Assembly (NCBI GenBank): GCA_032871835.1
Contig: CM065303.1
Coordinates: 53,544,597 to 53,608,596 of the forward strand
Source of the DNA: Dipteronia dyeriana
Taxonomy: Eukaryota; Streptophyta; Magnoliopsida; Sapindales; Sapindaceae
Direction: 5' to 3'
Length of the DNA: 64,000 nt
Positions within the stretch are counted from its first letter, which is position 1. Every line of letters starts with the position of its first letter. Below are positions 11,645 to 22,490 of this stretch, one piece after another. The translations under genes were made by a program, and so were the position numbers. Under the pieces are notes generated by a model. The model was not told where the DNA came from, searched no databases, and saw nothing but the letters and a program-made list of their open reading frames with translations.

Positions 11645-13422
11645 GAGGTTAGATGGATGACTTTCTCTCGCTGTTGAGTTTTCTCTTACTTTTAAAGCTT
11701 TATCCATGGATTCTTCAAAAGTATGTCCATAGAATTTCATTGCCCCTCTCTCAAATGTCCGATACTTTACCATGGTCATCATCAAAACATAAAACTTTTA
11801 GACCTCTTCTCAAAACCGATAAAGCATATGTTCAACTAAATATTCTTCCGTTGCCAGTTGTGAAAAGGGACATCACGTGTATTCGCATCAACAAAAAATA
11901 TGTTCAAGAAAGACTTAAATATTACCAAAAAAATCTTTTCGGACGTTTACTTTTAAGAAAAGGTTTTGTATCTTTAAAGCGTAGTGAGTTAAAATCTGTA
12001 TTACAATCGATTTGACAACTCAAAAATCCTTGGAAGCTTACTCCGTTTCCAAATGGATATTTTGATATTAATTTTTCTAGTGAAGAAGATTTAAATAGGG
12101 TTTGGAGTGGAGGTTCTTGCTCAATTTCAAATGGTATTTTTTGTATTTTTCAATGGCAACCGAATTTCAATCCATATAATCAACATTTATCGCATGTTCA
12201 AGTTTGAGTGAAGTTTTACGGTCTATGAACGGAATACTGGTATCCATCTACAATTATGGAGATTGCACGAGGAGTTGACATCCATCTACAACTAGATCAA
12301 GCTAAAGGGATCAAGCATATGTATTTTATGCCCAAGTTCTTGTGAACATTAATTTAACTTCGAATCAACCATCCTTTTGAATATGGAGAGAGATGACCAT
12401 AGAGGTTTCTCTGTGGATGTTATATATGAATATCTTCCAAAGAGATGTACGAACTGCAAAGCTTTTGATCATGACTCTGTTAGATGCCACCAAAATAACA
12501 AAGAGATTAATTCTAACATGGGTCGTTTGCAAACAAGAAATCCACGGTAAACCTATCGGCCTATAATGGAAACAGTAACATCCAATTATCTCCACATTTA
12601 TTTGAATTATATACGATTGATACTCAAAAAGTGAATTGAAAAACAACGGCCAATTTTGAAGTTGATAAATTTGGGATTCAAGAAGTTGACCCATTCCGTT
12701 AAGGGCAGTTTCCAGTGACACATTTATTGCACTTGCAGGATCTTATTGAGAGTTTTTCTCCAATTCAAAGTCAAACAACTGAACAATTTTCTAATCAAGA
12801 TGCAGGAATTATCGTTAATATCTCCAATGATTTGAATACCAAGTATTTAAATTTGGAAGATAATAATGAGAATCCTCAATGTTCTCTGTAGAATATTTGT
12901 ATTAATAACATGGTGACTCTTGACAATCCAATGATTGATCAACAAGTTTTGGATGAGATTTCAAGAGATAAAAGAGGAAATACTAATTTGGAGAATATAT
13001 CAGAAGACCAAGATATTCAAGTTTCAAATTTTAATCATGGTCCGGTAGATCCTATGTTTGACAATGTCTGGATTTCCGTGTTGACCAAATAAAAAAGAAA
13101 GGTTAAGCAAACTTTCAAGATTTTATCTAGCTCAAACTCACAAATGAGTAAGAGAAATTATAAACACCTCTATGTTACTAAGACTAAGATTCACTCTGAT
13201 TACGCGGCTTCAACGGCCCAAGCGGCCCAAACAGAATTAAGCCTTATCCCTAATTGTGCCCGCACAAGTTGAAGTACAAAGTTCGATTCCGCTGATCTAG
13301 TTAATTAAGTTCAAGTTGACTTTTTATGCCTGCATTCCTTTCCTGCGGCCCTCTTGCTTTCGGTTTTCTTTTCCCTTTTTGCTTTTTATTTTTATTAATG
13401 AAGGTTTTGTTTAGACTAAAAA
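11645..13422 (+). mobile_element. LINE-derived, ORF1-only retroinsertion
   Basis: The segment is bounded by a perfect 14-bp direct repeat, ATGTTAGAGATATA, at 11631-11644 and 13423-13436. This is the long, variable duplication expected of target-primed reverse transcription. The right end is a T-rich 3' region ending GACTAAAAA, a short A-tail. Inside is an ORF1-type protein (DUF4283 plus a CCHC knuckle), but no endonuclease or reverse transcriptase sequence. It may be an internally deleted LINE, a non-autonomous family, or a processed copy of a DUF4283-containing transcript. Confidence 0.8.
11653..13263 (+). pseudogene. LINE ORF1-like DUF4283 / zinc-knuckle protein, broken
   Basis: The frame from 11653 (MDDFLSLLSF) runs into a DUF4283 region: LGRLLLRKG-like (FGRLLLRKGFVSLKRSELK), then after a Trp-to-stop at 12013 the same frame continues NPWKLTPFPNGYFDINF, EDLNRVWSGGS and FQWQPNFNPY. 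Two more stops replace conserved Trp positions (near 12207 and 12225). A shifted frame holds the CCHC knuckle CTNCKAFDHDSVRC (about 12449-12490). A less conserved tail (12910-13092 and beyond) is acidic and polar. ORF1 proteins of plant LINEs bind RNA. The first codon is only 9 bases from the duplication, so the 5' part may be truncated. Confidence 0.7.
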
Positions 13423-13436
13423 ATGTTAGAGATATA

Positions 13437-14382
13437 TTGATAATAAATATTATCGATATTTATATGTAAATTTAACAGTCCCTCGCTGCGACATGGCAAC
13501 TCTACATGCCGTTTATCTCTTCGCAGATTAAATCATCAATGTTGCATCATTATGCCGATCAGGTGGTCACGATCCTTCCAACTTGACAGAAGTCATTATC
13601 CTAACTCCTAAGCTAGGGAACCTAGCTAACATAGTAACCTCCATGGAGAAAATTGCTTCAATTTGACCATGTTTTGGCTTCTTTTGTAATTCATCTTTTG
13701 GGTGCTTAAAGCTAATTAGCAACATTGCCACTTTAGAGTAATAAAGGATAAATAATATTATAGCTATTTTTCACTAGCACGGAAGGCACCATTTAATTAT
13801 TTAATTTATCCAATTATAAGGCGATGTAAAGTTAATATTTATGGTGGATAATCTCTTTTGTAAAAGAGGTTTTCGATAAATTTAGAAGAGATTTTTGAGA
13901 AATTTCATGTTTAAGAATGTGTTTCTAGGTTTTTTTTTTTTTTTTTTTTTACATTTATGGGATTCAAATTCGCATATTTATTACAGTTAGGTAATTATTA
14001 AAAACAAAGGAGAAGATGAGCAGAAGCAGGGAGGGAAAAGTAACTAGAATTAAATTCAAAAGTATTGAATCTACAACATTAACAGAAGAGTACAGAAGAA
14101 GAAGAAGAAACAACAATTCTGCAAATTAAAGAAACAAGAGCATTAACACTAGCCTCTCATGATCTTTCTTTTCTATTTATTAAACATCACTGAAAGAGGC
14201 TAAAGCCAATGCTCTTCATGATAAAGCTCATTCCACTATCAATTCAAAAAATTAAAATAAAAAATCAACAACAAAAAAGCTGCAAACCTACAGCTATAAT
14301 AAAACATCTTACAGTCATTTTTTTTTATAAAAAATCTAAAAACATCAACTTACATAGCAACAATATATAAAACCCTAGACAG
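13437..14382. other. Intergenic, no gene seen
   Basis: AT-rich spacer. A 22-base T run at about 13930-13951 is followed by ACATTTATGGGATTCAAATT. Read on minus this looks like the poly(A) tail of a small retroposed sequence, but no SINE body is recognisable. A GAAGAAGAAG run lies at 14096-14109. Confidence 0.4.
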
Positions 14383-14700
14383 CTAGTTATGAAGAGGATT
14401 AGGACCTGTGTGAATTATTCTCTTATCATCTTCATATAAGCTGTCTGGATCTTTCTCCATGGTTGGAGGTGCATGGAAGGACTCATCATCATTATCAGTA
14501 CTGTGGAAAAACCTTGCTTTTCTTGGTGGGGACTTAAAGCTCTGATCATGATGAAGAAGAGCAAAAACCAAACTTAACTGAGAAAATATCAAAATAACCC
14601 ATATGAACATACTAATTGCAACTCTACCTCCTCCACCACAACATCTTCTCCTTCTTCTTACAACTTCTCCAGAATCCATCATTTCACAAGCTGTGAACAC
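14383..14700 (-). CDS. CLE-family signalling peptide precursor (CLE16/17-like)
   Basis: A 105-residue, single-exon precursor. It ends exactly in the 12-residue CLE motif RIIHTGPNPLHN (residues 94-105). The family pattern R-x-x-x-[TS]-G-P-N-P-L-H-N is complete, and His-Thr at positions 4-5 is the CLE16/CLE17 variant. Residues 27-49 (VAISMFIWVILIFSQLSLVF) form a signal sequence preceded by an Arg run (15-19), so the product is expected to enter the secretory pathway and be cut to a 12-13 residue apoplastic peptide read by CLV1/BAM-type receptor kinases. The region between is variable and hydrophilic, as usual. The length is normal for the family. Translation may start at M1 or at M7/M8; the sequence does not decide. 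The frame has no defects and it is the only intact host-type gene in the window. The specific developmental role cannot be read from sequence. Confidence 0.9.
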   Translation of the reverse strand: MFTACEMMDSGEVVRRRRRCCGGGGRVAISMFIWVILIFSQLSLVFALLHHDQSFKSPPRKARFFHSTDNDDESFHAPPTMEKDPDSLYEDDKRIIHTGPNPLHN

Positions 14701-14818
14701 GACAGGAACACGAACAGTGGTGGGTTTAGGTATCTTGTATGAATAATCGCTTTTTCTTGAGTCCCCTTATGTTAGGGTGTAGTCACATGATCTTGACCCT
14801 TGATTCTTGGAAGCTTAG

Positions 14819-14826
14819 TATATATA
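14819..14826 (-). promoter_or_regulatory. Candidate TATA box of the CLE gene
   Basis: TATATATA on the minus strand about 120 bases before the first ATG, the only good TATA element close upstream. A CTCAGCTCTCAGCTCTCAG repeat (14870-14893) lies further upstream. Inferred from position only. Confidence 0.45.
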
Positions 14827-14893
14827 TTTTCTTCTGAACTCTTTGGGAACCTTTTATTAGTACTCACTCACTCTCAGCTCTCAGCTCTCAGCT

Positions 14894-15689
14894 CATGACA
14901 TTGCTCCACTGCTATTTTTTTTATTTGTATTGAGTGCCTTTGGCATCTGTTTTTTTGTTTTTGTTTTTATTGTTGTATACATATTCTATATATATTTCTT
15001 TTCTTTCTCTCATGTTGCTTGGAGAAGGTGTTGTTGGACTGTCCAGTATTAATAGCCGCTGTCTCCGGAATATATAATTTATTTATATAAACATATTTGA
15101 ATGGGTATTATTAATGCTGGCATTGGTAAAACTGATGGTAATTTGTACCATCTTTTTGCTTCCAGAAACCAAGTTGGCTGTATTTGTTTTTTTAATTTGG
15201 TTACAGAGATTTGCTTGGCTCCTCTGTGTGTTAAAAATTCTTCTCTCTTGGGATGACTTGATTGCCCTTTTTGTGCTTTTATTTCTTTCTCTTTGGACTC
15301 TTGCTCCATCCTTTTGAGCCATCTAGGGTTTGACTTGGTTTTTTTTATTACAATAATAACCAATAATACCACAACGGTATTACCTTGAACTAACTTACTA
15401 TATAGATGCATTTAACATTTAACTTTAGGGAGGTTATAATAACTTATTTGTTTTTTTTCTTACTTAAATCTAAATGACAAAAGTAAATGAGGTTGGTTCA
15501 GTCCTATAGTTTTCACATTTAAACAATTGAATTTTTTAGTTCAAATCGGATTATCCTTCTCAAACCCTGAATTAATTGCAATAGCCAAAATCTAATATAT
15601 TTTTTACTTTAATATAAAGATAAATACATTATCGTGTCATCAAATTAAACAGTTTTACTTCATGATTTTCAATGGTTATATGATATTAG
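14894..15689. other. Upstream/intergenic region, no gene seen
   Basis: T-rich spacer. Open frames near 15083-15411 on minus and 15114-15317 on plus have no recognisable domain and overlap each other. I treat the region as non-coding. Confidence 0.45.
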
Positions 15690-15892
15690 AATGGTGCTAT
15701 TGGCACCTCAATTTGATTCTTTCCAAAACTGCCCTTCTTTTTTGAAAACAAAACTACCCTTTCTATTTCTCTGTACTTTTTTAAAGTTATAAAGCTTTGT
15801 ATTTTTATTTTTTTTTCAGTATTTCTTTTACTCAATTCCAGAACCCATTCATTTCTTTCCTTAGGTTTATTTTTTCCTTCATTTCGTTTTAT

Positions 15893-15933
15893 TATATTAG
15901 GGAAAATAAAAAGATTATTTAAAGAATATCAAA

Positions 15934-15994
<61 letters not shown>

Positions 15995-16008
15995 CTTCCC
16001 TAATATGA
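15893..16008. repeat. Hairpin around a (TA)n microsatellite
   Basis: TATTAGGGAAAAT...AAGATT on the left is mirrored by AATCTTCCCTAATAT on the right of a TA run of about 50 bases (15939-15992). Confidence 0.7.
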
Positions 16009-16016
16009 TAAAAATA

Positions 16017-16441
16017 AGATAATTACCCCGGTGACCATCAAGTCATACCACAACTATCAAAATGGCCACCGGATGGGGAATTAGTTTCAAAATGACCATT
16101 CTTGGTAAACAATATTACACTAATGGCCATTTCATCCAATTCCATCCATTTCCATTCAATTCCATCCAATAAGTGGCATTTTGGTAAATAAGGGGATATC
16201 ATTAATTTATTTTAGATATTTTTTGAAAAATCAATTTTTTCTTTTGATTTTTGAAACAAATAATTATATTTAATGTGTGTATATACGTACAGCATATCCC
16301 ATATATATATATATAAATATATATTTGTTAGAATTTTAATCTTCTAAAAAAAGAAAAAAAATTATATATATTTCTTTTCAACTTATCTCAAATATATTTT
16401 TTAGAATTTTTAGAATTTGTAGCCTTAATCTTCTAAAAAAA

Positions 16442-16478
<37 letters not shown>

Positions 16479-16786
16479 ATACGTATATACATACACTAAA
16501 TATAATTATATATATATATATGTTATACGTATATACATACACTAAATATAATTATTTGTTTCAAAAAATAAAAGAAAAATTGATTTCCAAAAAATATCTA
16601 AAATAAATTAATGATATCCTCTTATTTACCAAAATACCACTTATTGGATGAAAATGGATGGAATTGGATGGAATGACCATTAGTGTAGCATTGTTTACCA
16701 AAAATGACCGTTTTAAAATCAATTCTCAATCCGGTGGCCATTTTGACAGTGGTAGTAAGAGTTGATGGCCACCCGAGTAATTATCT
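16017..16786. mobile_element. Inner fold-back / MITE-like element with ~270-bp arms
   Basis: Starts AGATAATTACCCCGGTG and ends CACCCGAGTAATTATCT, with inverted arms of about 270 bp (16017-16290 against 16511-16786). The arms share ATGGCCACCGGAT, ATTGGATGGAATTGGATGG (inverted) and ACCACTTATTGGATG-type blocks. The centre is AT-rich and contains a short direct duplication (TGTTATACGTATATACATAC at about 16474 and 16519). It is non-coding. Flanking TAAAAA on both sides may be a degenerate duplication. Confidence 0.75.
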
Positions 16787-17072
16787 CTAAAAAGAAATAA
16801 AGGAGAAAAAAGAAGAAAAATAAACATAAGAAAAGACAATAAATGGTTGCTGGAGCCTGGAGGTGAGTAAAAGAAATATAGAAAAAAAAATTAAAAAGTA
16901 CATATCGTAAAAAAATAACAACAGAGAAATAAAATGGGGAGTCTTGTTTTTTGTTTTTATTTAAAAAATGACAGTTTTAGCAATGAATCAAATCATTTTT
17001 TTAATTATAAAAATGGGGTTTTATTGGGTCATTAGCGGATTGTGATTGTGAATAGCACCACTAATGGTATTG

Positions 17073-18619
17073 TCCAACATTTTAAAGAAACTGAATAATT
17101 CAATGTTAAGATTTAAATTTAGTTTAACATAACTCAACCATTAGCTTAATCGGAACAAATGCTAAAAAAGACACGACACAACCTAACACAATTTTCAACA
17201 TAGTTTAATACTTCAATATGATCCCAACACAACCCAATAGAACTCAACACCAACAAGTGTCGTGTCTACATGCTATTTCGATCTTTAATATATATATATT
17301 TTAAAAAATGTAACAATTTTTTTTTCAATCTAACACCAATCGTATCAAATTGTCTGATTAATGATGTATATGATCAATAGTGGGGTTACAGTAGAGAAGT
17401 ATGTATAATATATAACATGTCTTGTTCATAGTTAATATAGGAACCGTGTGATAGTTCACTCACATTCAATACATACAGAAGTGATGAGATGTTGACTATG
17501 CAAGTAGCTCAGCTACCGTTGCAACTGGGGAATGACAGCTGCAGTAGATCACAGCCGCTCATCATGAAGACAAATCCTCTGAAAATTAATTAATGTAGTC
17601 AATGCTCATCACGTGAGTTTGTCAACTTGAGATCAAACTCCTCATTACTCTCCAATGTATTATAAATCACAATGACAAGGCATTGCCAATAACATTTAAG
17701 TAATAATTATCGTTTACAGCATAGCACCTCTTAATGCATGTTACATTCCTTTCACGTGAAAATCGTCTAAAATGTTACATTTTTTAACTTATTTTCCATC
17801 TAACTGAATGCTTTAATAAGTTATATTTAAAAGATACATATTATACATATTAAGGTGAAGTATCAAAATTGACCTTAGATAATCAGTTTTTTATTCTGTT
17901 TGTACTTCCATCTTAGTTAACATCTCCAAACTTTCAACACTGAACTCAGTAGTAACAACTCAACAACTCTCTCTCTACAATAAACTTGTTTGAAAGTTGA
18001 AATCCCTTACAACAAAAAGTTCAAGGTTGCCTTCCCTTTCATTTTCAACTTAGAAAGAAGTGGACGTTTTTCTGTACAACAAGGTAATATATATTTTAAA
18101 TATTTATTTTCTATACCCGCCTGTAATATATCTCTTAAATACTTCTTTTCTATACCTGGATTTCTGTTAGGTCTGTGAGTTTTGTTGGCATTATTCTATA
18201 TCAAAACAACATTTACTTTGTATTGTTTAGTTGTCTAGGATTCATGATGATTCAAGATTCAAAGAAGAAATGACAACTATTCAAGCAAGTTCAAGTCTTC
18301 AAAGGGAAAAGTGCTTCATGATTCTACAAAGGTATATTAAGACCTTTCACACACTTGAAGATGAATGCTCATGCATTGGTATGGAAATAACATGTTTTGG
18401 AATATGCATGATTGGAAACTATCTCTATGTAGTTTGCATTCTTGTGTGAATTGTGTTTGTGTGTGTATATGTTTGTATAACATGTATATTGAACTTGAAT
18501 TTAGTCTTAAATCATTCTTGATTAAGTTCCAGTCATTTCGGTTACTCATATAATTGATTTCAAGTTTCGAGTCAAAAGTTATGATACTTTCCAGTCATGT
18601 TGTGTACATTGTCTTCGTC
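17073..18619. other. Intergenic, no gene seen
   Basis: AT-rich sequence without recognisable domains. The right part probably contains the undefined 5' start of the LTR described next. Confidence 0.4.
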
Positions 18620-18920
18620 TACGTATATCGAGTCGAATTCTTATTTTCTGGGTTGAGTATTTTATATGTCCATGTCTGTGAGAGAGTTACGTTTCGTAAT
18701 CCGTAAACGGATTCGAATTCCAAGTTTGGAGGCCGAAGAACGCGAGGAAAGCGCATGGGAGTTGCACCATGGCCGAAGGCCAACAAGAGGTGCAAGCCCG
18801 AGATGGCGCGTAGCCATCTCAGATGCAACTCCTTGCTGCCCCGAGATGCCCACACGCCATCTTGGGGAAGCATCTTGAAGGGGCAGCTTTGGTCTTTTCA
18901 CATATATCTCTTCCCTCTCC

Positions 18921-18930
18921 TTTATATATC
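18921..18930 (+). promoter_or_regulatory. TATA box of the solo LTR
   Basis: TTTATATATC followed about 25 bases downstream by the CT-rich leader. The same arrangement is seen in the Sirevirus 5' LTR near 63970 on minus. Confidence 0.6.
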
Positions 18931-19967
18931 TATTCTCTCTCTCATTTGAATTCAAGGAAGAAGAAAATGTAGTGCATAAAATTTCCAGGTTTTTTCTCTC
19001 AACTTTGAATCACCATATCTCTCTCATTTCTCATCCGAGTTGAGTGATTCAAGTTGGAGAAGTTTTGTATTGAAGTCCTCTATCATCTCCAAGCAACCTT
19101 GAAGTCATTTGTTCAAGTTTTCTGGTGGATTGCACCATTTTCGTGACTGCACTCGAAATTGCCAAGGTATATGTTTATCTTTTGATTTTCTTGATTCTAA
19201 TGTTCAAATACCTTGGGTCTTCTTCCTACTTGTGTGTATTTGACTTAAACATATGTTGATGAGTGATAGATCTTCAATTAAATGCTAGTTGTGCTTAATT
19301 AGATACTTGATTGTGAGTTAGATTTCAATCAAACCTATGTTTTCACATGATTGTGAGTTGTATTATGCTAGCATCTTATCTAGGACTATTTGTGCTTTGA
19401 TTGCCTTTATTTTCATGATTAAAAGTCTTATCATGTGCTAAAACTCATTTTTTGAATAGATCTAGGATTAGTACATTTGATTTTATATTTAGAGTCTATT
19501 AGAGTTTAATTGACTATTTTTGTGAATATATGCTCTAAACAATTGCTAGAGATTTGATTGATCATATCTTGTGTTTCTAGCATTTTGTGTTAGTACTAAA
19601 GTCTTGAATATGTAATTCATGAATATGTTTATTTCAAGATTTAGCAACATGAATAAAATCTAGGTTTAAAGTGTGTGTTTGGAAATTTGGCATACTCTAG
19701 ATTTTTATTCATGTATAAGATCTAGACAATCTTGTTTTGTGAACTTTATTGTCTATGTCTAGATCTTCATGGAGTGTACCTAATCCATACATTTCATATG
19801 CTCATGCATCATCTTGTGTGGTGTCATTTTTGGATTATAAACTAGAAAAATATACTTTGTGTGCTCATTGATTAATTCTAGTTTCCATAGAATTTATTGA
19901 TCATCTTATTCTATGTTGCATGCTTGTTTGCGTTTTGCATTCATGATCACCTAGATGCCTTGTGAGA

Positions 19968-20270
19968 AGGAAGTCTTGACAATAGGTGTGAGACCTATGG
20001 TGTTGAGCAAGAAGTCTTAGCAAGAGGCGTGAGGCCTTGGATTGTCGAGCAAGGAAGTCTTGGTTAGAGTCGGGAGGACTCGGATAGTCGAGCAAGAAGT
20101 CTTGCCTAGGGTCGTGAGGATCTGGATAGGTGAGAGAGGAAGTCTTGACTAGAGTCCGGAGGACTCGTATAGTTGAGCAAGAAGTCTTGCCTTGGGTCGT
20201 GAGAATTCGGTAAGGTGAGCGAAGAAGTCTTTATAAGAGGTGTGAGGCATCGGATTGTTGAGCATTAGGG
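19968..20270 (+). repeat. LTR-internal tandem repeat, ~43-bp period
   Basis: About seven degenerate units of GAGCAAGAAGTCTTG plus a GTCGTGAGGA-type segment within the U5 part of the LTR. Confidence 0.8.
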
Positions 20271-20849
20271 TGACATCTTCATGAGTAGGATAGAAGGGTA
20301 GTTTCTAGGTGAAGGGGTCACTTGAGAGATTGTACTTGTTTTATCTACTAGTGGATTTTGTTTACCGGTGGCTGCTAGCCCGTGGATGTTTCCTCTTCGG
20401 AGGTTTACCACGTTATATCTTGTGTCAACTTTTCTCTATCCCTAACTCTCTAGTATTTGTATTTGTTATTTGAATACTATGGATAAAACTCTTTATGTAA
20501 GTAGACTTCCTTATACAATATTGTTTGTGTATGTTAGATAACTTGTATCTTGTGATATTTCATTCAAGTTGTAAAGTATCACATTGTAATACTCTAAGTA
20601 CAACTTATGGAATTTTATCTACATTGAATATATTTGTTCATAAGATACATTGATTCTTATTGTATGTTTTGTAGACTAAGAGTGGAGATGGAGCATACAT
20701 GAATATATTGTTTTCTCATAACTATCATGTTGAATGTTAGTTTGTATGCTTATCAAGGTTTTGTCACTTGTCTCGAAAGATTTGTTAAAAGTGAGTGACA
20801 ACCTATTCACCCCCCCTCTAGGTTTTTTAGTATAACCTTGTACACATTA

Positions 20850-21222
20850 TTTCAATTTCTGAGTCTTGTAACACTTTATCTATTCTTTTTCATTTATTCT
20901 CTGAGTCTTTTGTAAACCTTAAGCTGATTGTGTGAATTTTGAATCTCCAAGCCTTTCTAATCTCTGTCTGAGCTTTTCTAAACACTGTCCGAGCCCTTGT
21001 GAAGTTGTGTCCGAACCTTTTGCATCAATGTCCGAGCCTTTTATATAAGTGTCTGAGCCTTTTAAATATCCTTTAGGTTTGCCAATGAAGTAGCTTCCGA
21101 ACCTTTGTAATTACATCTCAAGCCTTTTGTAACTGTTTCTGAGCCTTTTATATAAACCTTAGGTTTGTCAACTATGTATCTCCGAGCCTTTTCATTACGG
21201 ACCCGAGCCATTTGACATGTAA
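20850..21222 (+). repeat. MULE-2 subterminal tandem array, left of the hAT
   Basis: Units such as TGTCCGAGCCTTTTGTATAA, 17-25 bp long and degenerate, upstream of the transposase. The hAT duplicated one unit (CCCGAGCC) on insertion. Confidence 0.85.
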
Positions 21223-22027
21223 CCCGAGCCCATAGTTGTAAGAAATGTTAGGCGACTCAAGGCGACATGAGCCTCTATCACCTGAGGTGTTAGGCACCAG
21301 GCGAGGCGCACGCCCGACTGAAGCAAGGCGAACATATTTTATAAAAACATGTATACCTAATTTATCAACATTTTTTTTAAGTGGCTACTTTAAAAACTAC
21401 CCACAAGGGCCACAACCCATGATAATTAAATAAAAAGCAATTACCATCATAATTCATAGTTCAAAATAGACTTAAAGTTGCAAAAAAAAAAAGAAAGTAA
21501 AATAATCACAATTCTAATGAAAACATGATCATGAATCAAATTCAAATTCTAAATCATCATCTCCTCCAATCCCCTCTTACAATTCTTCTTGTTGAAATCG
21601 CTTTCCCTCATCTTGCCCTTCAATCTCTTCTTCACTTTCCTCCTTATCTAATAATTGATTCATTGGTCGAACTTGAGGTACCCATGACGAAGAAGCTTCT
21701 CTCGCTCTAAATCGATAACTAGGCTCCCCAACACCAGCAGCTGTAGCAACAACATTCCATGTCAAATTATCTTATTCTGTAAAAACAAGTACATTATCTC
21801 TATCATTCTCATTATCCAACCTCCCAGTCAACCATTCATTGCTTTCATCCATTTCATTCAAATAGATGGGATCAATGGTGTCACGCGCATCATATCTACT
21901 CTTCAATGCTCTATTGTATTTTACGAACACCAAGTCATTTAAACAACTTTGATCAAATCTATTTCTTCTTTTGGTATAAAGCTGCAATAAGCTAATAATT
22001 ATAGACATAAAAACCAAACTTATTTGC

Positions 22028-22490
22028 TTATGAAAAGTGATGACTTAAAACATTTAAAGACTGAAGGAAACCTTTATTATCGTTTCTAAAGAACCAAATA
22101 TTTTTTAAAATTGCTTGCTGAGCTTCAGTAATCTTGTCCTTCAATTGTGCTAATGGCTGAAAGGGAACACCTGGAAAAAAGTTAATAGAATAAGATCCAA
22201 TGTTAATCTTTTTACCACTACTGCTTTGAGAAATATCTTTTGAACCCTTTTGACTATCCTTTGAGGTTCCTGCCATTCCTGCAAAATAATCAGCAATCAA
22301 TTAGTCTTGAAAGAATATCAGCTATAGTATTATCCTTTCCACTTATATGTTCAAAATCTTCTTTATAACCTCTTCCTGTTAATGTTTCTAAAAATCCTAT
22401 CCATCTTTTACTAACAAATGAATTTTTCTTTTCAAAGTTCTTTTTCTGCACTTTTTTATAAAATTCTACTATATTATTACATACAAAATA
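22028..22490 (-). pseudogene. RNase H-tail fragment, endogenous pararetrovirus-like, inside the hAT gene
   Basis: On minus, a frame of about 65 codons ends in an RNase H C-terminus: RWIGFLETL, then FEHISGKDNTIADILSRL and a stop. A second frame overlaps this end and continues about 85 codons (MAGTSKDSQKGSKD...). The HI.GKDN..AD.LSR ending is the hallmark of RNase H in LTR retroelements and plant caulimovirids. A following overlapping ORF fits caulimovirid (for example florendovirus-like) layout, but a retrotransposon origin is possible. It interrupts the hAT dimerisation domain, which suggests capture or insertion into a hAT intron. No reverse transcriptase, capsid or movement region is present. 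Confidence 0.5.

Larger units (their letters stand above)
15690..17072. mobile_element. Outer fold-back element (old, invaded)
   Basis: The left side (15690-15892) and the reverse complement of the right side (16790-17072) match along their length: both begin near TTAG..GGTGCTATT, share ATTTGATTC, ATTTCTCTGT and ATTTCTTTTACTC, and run in the same order. A hairpin with a long TA microsatellite (15893-16008) forms part of the centre, and a second fold-back element (16017-16786) lies inside. There is no coding capacity. Exact ends and target-site duplication are unresolved. Confidence 0.55.
18620..20846 (+). mobile_element. Solo LTR, Sirevirus (Ty1/copia) type; 5' end uncertain
   Basis: The plus-strand sequence matches, block by block, the minus-strand LTR at 62075-64000: a TATA element (CTTTATATATC, 18920-18930), a leader with CTCTCAACTTT..CACCATATCTC, a splice-donor-like CCAAGGTATATG (19163), AGTCTTG-rich repeats, and near the 3' end TATTCACCCCCCCTCTAGG followed by TTGTACA. 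No primer-binding site follows, so this is a solo LTR or truncated copy. A GC-rich block (18730-18890) lies before the TATA box. I could not fix the 5' end or a 5-bp duplication. Confidence 0.6.

Noticed and set aside
13929..13951. SINE with poly(A) tail on the minus strand
   Set aside because: A T run followed by GGGATTCAAATT hints at a B-box-like sequence, but there is no A box, body or target duplication that I can support.
15079..15411. 110-residue minus-strand open frame as a host gene near the CLE gene
   Set aside because: No recognisable domain, an equally long plus-strand frame overlaps it, and composition looks random.
18619..18955. Overlapping open frames on both strands in GC-rich DNA
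   Set aside because: They lie in the GC-rich part of an LTR just before its TATA box; long frames arise from low stop-codon density.
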